NCBI GenBank assembly: GCA_035281845.1
Contig: DATEVL010000154.1
Span: 1-16,327, forward strand
Reading direction: 5' to 3'
DNA from: DATEVL01 sp035281845
GTDB taxonomy: Bacteria > Chloroflexota > Anaerolineae > Anaerolineales > E44-bin32
Length of the DNA: 16,327 nt
Below, in pieces: positions 12,503 through 16,327 of the stretch (position 1 is its first letter; the number at the start of each line of letters is the position of its first letter). The position numbers were made by a program, and so were the translations under genes. The notes beneath the pieces were generated by a model. The model was not told the origin of the DNA and made no database searches. It was given only the letters and a program-made list of their open reading frames with translations.

Positions 12503-13717
12503 TCAGCCCTCCTCGGCGCCGGCCGCGATCGGGCGCGGCGCCCTGGGGAAAACCTGGCGCAGCATGATGGGCGTAAGGATCGTCGTCAGCAAGACCAGCA
12601 TCACGACCACGGAGAACAGTTCCGGATCGATCAGTCCCTGACTGACACCGACCGAGGCTACAATCAGCCCCACCTCGCCGCGGGATACCATGCCAACGCC
12701 AACCCGCAAGGCCTGCACGCCAGAGAAGCCCCCCAGGCGCGCCCCCAGACCGCTGCCGATCACCTTGGAGACAACCGCTACCAGGAGCAGGGCCAGCAGG
12801 AAGCCCAACGATTGCCCGCCAATCGACCGGGCGTTGGCTTGCAGTCCGATGCTGACGAAAAACACCGGGACGAAGACAGTGTAGGCGATGGTGCGGATCT
12901 TCGCCTCTGTCTTGTCGCGCAGCGGGCTGCGGCTCAGACCGACGCCAGCGAGGAAGGCCCCTGTGATCGCCGCCAACCCGCCGACGACCTCCGCCGCCCA
13001 CGCGAACAGGAGTACGCTGGCCAGCACCACAGCTGCCAGCCCTTCACTGATCGGCTGGCGATCCACCCAGCGCAGCAACGGCGGGAGGACCAGCCACCCG
13101 GCGAAACCGGCCAAGATCATGTAGAGGAAGATCTTGGCGACGACGATGGCCACGGCTCCTGGAGCGCTTGCACCTCCGGCCAGTGCCAGGAAGACCGATA
13201 GGAGCACGATCACCAGAATGTCGTCGACGACAGCCGCGCCGAGCATGGCAAGCCCTTCCCGGGTGCGGAGCACCCCCAGCTCCAGTAGAGTTTGGGCGGA
13301 AATCGAGACGCTCGTCGCCGTCAGAATAATCCCAATGAAGATGGCCGAATCCCCCCCGTAGCCGAACGGAACCGCCACCAGGGCTCCCATCAGCAACGGC
13401 ACGGCGACTCCGAACACGCCCCCCAGCCCCGCGACTCGCCCGGAGCGGCCCAACTCCCTGATATCGACCTCCATCCCGGCGATGAACATCATCAGGACAG
13501 CCCCCAGCTCGGCCAGGTTCAGTGCTGTCTCCTCCAATGAACGAGAGTCGAACGGGGGCAAATCCAGGATATTGAAGACCGTAGGCCCGAGGATGAGGCC
13601 CGCCAGGAGCTCTCCGAGGACGGCCGGCTGGCCCAGGCGGATGCTCAGCCAGCCGCCGGCCTTTGCCGCCAGAATGATGATCGTCAACAAAAGGGAAAGC
13701 TGAAGAAACGAGCTCAT
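12503..13717 (-). CDS. CPA2-family cation/proton antiporter
   Basis: A 404-residue membrane protein with about 12-13 helices and no soluble RCK/TrkA-N domain. Motifs of the Kef/NapA-like CPA2 family are present: QPAVLGELLAGLILGP (30-45), FIAGMEVD (78-85), the unwound helix TATSVSIS (133-140), VVDD (163-166, with the paired D165-D166 expected in electrogenic Na+/H+ exchangers) and GAFLAGVGLS later. It likely exchanges Na+ or K+ for H+ across the cytoplasmic membrane; the ion is not certain. The regulatory part that Kef proteins carry as a fused domain is absent and may be provided by the coupled PII-like protein. The Shine-Dalgarno is weak. The 135 bp upstream (13718-13852) carries no promoter that I can call with confidence. 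Confidence 0.9.
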   Translation of the reverse strand: MSSFLQLSLLLTIIILAAKAGGWLSIRLGQPAVLGELLAGLILGPTVFNILDLPPFDSRSLEETALNLAELGAVLMMFIAGMEVDIRELGRSGRVAGLGGVFGVAVPLLMGALVAVPFGYGGDSAIFIGIILTATSVSISAQTLLELGVLRTREGLAMLGAAVVDDILVIVLLSVFLALAGGASAPGAVAIVVAKIFLYMILAGFAGWLVLPPLLRWVDRQPISEGLAAVVLASVLLFAWAAEVVGGLAAITGAFLAGVGLSRSPLRDKTEAKIRTIAYTVFVPVFFVSIGLQANARSIGGQSLGFLLALLLVAVVSKVIGSGLGARLGGFSGVQALRVGVGMVSRGEVGLIVASVGVSQGLIDPELFSVVVMLVLLTTILTPIMLRQVFPRAPRPIAAGAEEG

Positions 13718-13852
13718 CCTGATTCTCTCAACGGGACAACCCGGCGTCCATCAGCCAGAGGATCGGCCCAGCGCCCCTCGGTTCTATCACGCAGTCGGGC
13801 CCGCCGTCTCTTCGGCGCACCGGCCAACCGTGCTTCGAGATAGCATCCCGGC

Positions 13853-16255
13853 CTACGGCTCGACTTTCTCCCCCTCTTCAACCTGCTCGACGATCACCGC
13901 CTCGTCGTCGCGCACCACCGTACTCTTTCCATCGGCGAACTCCACTCGCGTCTCTCGTGGCGCTCGCTCCAGCGTCAACCCCCGCCATCTGATCACGACA
14001 CGATCCTCGAACGGGGAGGCGCCCCGCAAGAACACCCGATTTGGTGCTTGGAGCCCAACCCCCAGAGTATCGAGGAACAGCGACAAAGGAGCAAGGCCGC
14101 CGAGATGGTGTCTCCTGCCGAGCCCTCCCGGACTGTCCGGGAGATAGGCCTCGTGGAAGGCGTGATCGCTGAGCAGGGCTGCCAGGCACCCACTCATCAA
14201 CCGCTGCAGCAGGTCGGCGGCTTCCGCGCGATAGCCGTAGGCGACCAACCCTTCCGCCAGCAGCAGATTCAGGGATAGGTTCAGAGCGGCACGCGGGTCG
14301 GAAGCCGCTGCGCCATAACCCCGATCATCGGCCGGGACCGAGGCCAGCCCCCCGGGCCTCAAGTAGCGCCCGGGGACCAAGAGTGCCTTGCGCACCATCT
14401 TCTCGGCCTGGTCGGCTTCGACCATCCCCGCCCACAAGGGAAGGAAGAGCGTCAGATCCTCCCGCGTCAAGTCGGGAGTCAGCACCTCCCAGCGCGTGCC
14501 GTCCGGGATCCCCAGCATCTCGACCGATTCGACCGAGGCAAACAGCAGTTCCGTTGTCGCCGTCCCTTGGTTCCACATCCACCGAAATCGGTCGGCGGAC
14601 ACGGTCTCGACGCGCAGCCGACCGGATGGAACGCGCCCGCGAACTCGCAGGTGCGCCGGCAGGGCGCGCCCTTCGTGAGTCGATACCTGTACGACCAACC
14701 TCCCTGGTTGGAAGGGGCCGCGCCCGCCGCGCGATTTCTCCGACCCTTCTCCGCCGGCAACCTTGGCGCCCTTCGATGTGACATGGCCCTCCCGCTCGAT
14801 CCGTCGGAAACTCGCGCGCTCCTCCGACCAGGATCGCTGAAGGATCGCTCGCAATTGCCGGCGCCGACCGGCGAGCTCCTGCTCCATCTCGCCCCGCCCA
14901 AGCCGGCGCGCGATTTCTTCCAGCGAGGCGGCCTCTCGGTAGAGCAAGGCCGCCAGCGAGGGATCCTCCACGAAGCAGGTTTCGATCCAGGCGTCCGGCC
15001 CTCCTTCGGCCCAATAGACCGGCCACGGAGGATGGCCTGGATGATCCCACTCCGGCCAGCCATCGCCGTCGCGATCATGATGGGGCGCCGTCCACCTTCG
15101 GAAGAAGGGCCATAGAGCTCGGAACCCTTCCTCAAGGAAGGCCTCATCCTGCAACAGGTCGTGGACCCGGAGGGTCAGCGTTGCCAGCAGAGGCGGGCAG
15201 AGCAGACGAGACCGCTGACCGGCCGGGCCTGGCCGGGCGTCGATCGACCCATCCGGTTTCTGGGATTCCCAAAAGCTGCGCAGAACCCCGGCCGCCGCCT
15301 CCGGCGCCGCCCACACCATCTGACGCAGAACGAGGTAGGCCTCCAGCGCCGATACGCCGTCCCAGCCATCGACGTGATCGCGGCCGTCCCCGCTTTGCGA
15401 AAAGCCGCGATCTTCCGCCCGCTGCAAGACGAGCGACGGTTGAGGGGCCAGCGGCCCCGGCCCGACGAACGCGTTCAGCGCACTCTGTTGCGCGAAGTGG
15501 AACGCCGCATCCCACTCGGCATTCCCGGAGCGGACTTCCACCCAGCATCCGTGGATTCGTTCGAGCCGCGCCACTTCGGCGTCCCACGCATGGCCGGCCG
15601 CCGCGCGCGCTTGCTCGAATGAATCTTCGGCGCTGTCCAGCGCCGAATGCGCCCAGGTGAAGGAGCGGCTGGCACTCGGTGCAAGATCGACGCGCACCAG
15701 GAGGGCGGTCGAGGCGCCGGGTTGGTCGACGGCGCCTCCCGTCAAGAACAGGACCGGTTCGAGTCCGCCGCTCTTTCCTGCAAGGGCGGAGGCGCCGGTG
15801 AAAGCCCGGGGCAACATGCCCTGCCCGCCCGGCGCCGGAACAAGCTGGCCGTGCAGACCGAGCCGCACCGGTCGGAACCGGTCGGTGGAGTTTGTCAAGG
15901 TCACGCGACCCGCGACCGTGTGGGAGTCCTGGACGCGCACCTCACTGCGAACCTCCAAGCCCGGCATGGGCGAGAAGCGAAGGCTCAAGTACGACGGCAA
16001 GATCGCCTCGAGAACGGGTGGGCTGGCGAACGCCGCCGGCTCGATGACCACCGGCCCACCCAGCCCGAAGCTGGGGTAGATCCGCATGGCGACGGCGCGC
16101 CGGCCAAACGAACTGCACAAGGCCAGTGCCGCCGGCTCTCCTCCCGGGACGAGTTCCCATATCTGGTCGTCGGCGTAGTCGGTCGGACCGCTGAGCGCAT
16201 CGGCCGCGATGCGGAGAACCGTTGGACCGTCCAGGCGCAGTGGTTCGAAGGTCAT
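13853..16255 (-). CDS. six-hairpin glycosidase-like protein (GH63/glycogen debranching-like)
   Basis: An 800-residue protein without signal peptide. The N-terminal part (about 1-250) is beta-rich. The middle (about 255-740) reads as an alpha/alpha-barrel of six-hairpin glycosidases: WDAAFHFAQQSALNAFV, DHVDGWDGVSALEAYLVLRQMVW, a DRDGDGWPEWD segment, DAWIETCFVEDPSLAALLYREAASLEEIARRLG, and later GAAASDPRAALNLSLNLLLAEGLVAYGY. A small beta domain closes the protein. This layout recalls GH63 and amylo-alpha-1,6-glucosidase/mannosylglycerate hydrolase relatives, but I cannot assign substrate or catalytic acids with certainty. A Lys/Gly-rich linker (GAKVAGGEGSEKSRGGRG) lies near 500. I chose ATG 16255 over the ATG at 16297, which would add 14 residues from a palindrome-rich intergenic stretch. 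TAGAAT 7 nt before the ATG suggests leaderless transcription. Confidence 0.72.
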   Translation of the reverse strand: MTFEPLRLDGPTVLRIAADALSGPTDYADDQIWELVPGGEPAALALCSSFGRRAVAMRIYPSFGLGGPVVIEPAAFASPPVLEAILPSYLSLRFSPMPGLEVRSEVRVQDSHTVAGRVTLTNSTDRFRPVRLGLHGQLVPAPGGQGMLPRAFTGASALAGKSGGLEPVLFLTGGAVDQPGASTALLVRVDLAPSASRSFTWAHSALDSAEDSFEQARAAAGHAWDAEVARLERIHGCWVEVRSGNAEWDAAFHFAQQSALNAFVGPGPLAPQPSLVLQRAEDRGFSQSGDGRDHVDGWDGVSALEAYLVLRQMVWAAPEAAAGVLRSFWESQKPDGSIDARPGPAGQRSRLLCPPLLATLTLRVHDLLQDEAFLEEGFRALWPFFRRWTAPHHDRDGDGWPEWDHPGHPPWPVYWAEGGPDAWIETCFVEDPSLAALLYREAASLEEIARRLGRGEMEQELAGRRRQLRAILQRSWSEERASFRRIEREGHVTSKGAKVAGGEGSEKSRGGRGPFQPGRLVVQVSTHEGRALPAHLRVRGRVPSGRLRVETVSADRFRWMWNQGTATTELLFASVESVEMLGIPDGTRWEVLTPDLTREDLTLFLPLWAGMVEADQAEKMVRKALLVPGRYLRPGGLASVPADDRGYGAAASDPRAALNLSLNLLLAEGLVAYGYRAEAADLLQRLMSGCLAALLSDHAFHEAYLPDSPGGLGRRHHLGGLAPLSLFLDTLGVGLQAPNRVFLRGASPFEDRVVIRWRGLTLERAPRETRVEFADGKSTVVRDDEAVIVEQVEEGEKVEP

Positions 16256-16263
16256 ACCGGCAA

Positions 16264-16269
16264 TTCTAC
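16264..16269 (-). promoter_or_regulatory. possible -10 element for a leaderless glycosidase message
   Basis: On the minus strand, TAGAAT lies seven bases before the ATG at 16255, so transcription would start at or next to the initiation codon. There is no Shine-Dalgarno and no good -35 box at normal spacing. Leaderless start is an inference. Confidence 0.3.
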
Positions 16270-16290
16270 GGTGAATGGCTCGGCAAGAGG

Positions 16291-16327
16291 CCCTCACCCC
16301 CTGCCCCTCTCCCGCAAGGTGGGAGAG
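16291..16327. repeat. dispersed CCCTCACCCC repeat with hairpin, cut by window end
   Basis: CCCTCACCCCCTGCCCC is followed by CTCTCCC (16307-16313), loop GCAAGGT and GGGAGAG (16321-16327), a perfect 7-bp stem. A related, degenerate start occurs at 3603 (CCTCACCTCACCCCCTCCCC). From memory this is a common intergenic repeat type in Chloroflexota and other environmental genomes. It continues beyond the window. Confidence 0.65.

Noticed and set aside
12467..13201. 244-residue plus-strand ORF
   Set aside because: Gln/Arg/Asp-rich antisense shadow of the antiporter gene.

Overview
The window looks like a chromosomal stretch of a high-GC bacterium, most likely a Chloroflexota (Anaerolineae-like) genome or MAG. 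This placement is inference. It rests on the high GC content, the gene families, and dispersed palindromes of the AGAAACCGGGTTTCT, CCCTCACCCC and GTCATTGCGAG types that I associate with such genomes. No ribosomal RNA or marker gene fixes the taxonomy. There are 14 protein genes and two tRNAs.

Layout. (1) 12-160, minus: tandem tRNA-Ala(GGC) and tRNA-Ala(CGC) behind a strong sigma70-type promoter. (2) 251-3574, plus: promoter, M24 aminopeptidase, MFS transporter and PAP2-family membrane phosphatase. (3) 3575-4176: no gene, but a dense chain of about ten hairpins. (4) 4177-5613, plus: beta-propeller lipoprotein followed by an intrinsic terminator. (5) 5693-5937: no firm gene, possibly a decayed fragment. 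(6) 8513-5938, minus: promoter, EF-G2-type GTPase, then a small DUF6504-like protein. (7) 8577-10631, plus: a membrane-anchored thioredoxin interrupted by an in-frame TGA exactly at the first redox position, then a SAM methyltransferase and an AlkP-superfamily metalloenzyme. (8) 10632-11029: hairpin and dispersed-repeat region. (9) 11030-12104, plus: flavin reductase and AMMECR1-family protein A. (10) 13717-12133, minus: CPA2 cation/proton antiporter and a PII-like protein. (11) 16255-13853, minus: a large six-hairpin glycosidase-like protein, with a dispersed repeat at the window edge.

Main result: 8577-9086 is best read as one selenoprotein gene, not two small ORFs. The upstream ORF ends GRPVLLELQSPY at TGA. 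The same frame continues L-G-C-M and runs through a complete thioredoxin C-terminal half with a cis-Pro loop. The active site is therefore Y-Sec-L-G-C. A short hairpin with a GU-containing loop lies 27 nt after the TGA, where a bacterial SECIS is expected. Ordinary gene calling would give two meaningless fragments. The Sec machinery (selA/selB/selC/selD) is not in this window.

Other points of interest: a 33-bp double palindrome is present twice, each copy 6-9 bp upstream of a start codon and together flanking the EF-G2 gene. A 7 x 7-bp tandem repeat supplies the stop codons of two convergent genes. Tandem hairpins show a compensatory base-pair change. A PII-like protein is translationally coupled to an antiporter.
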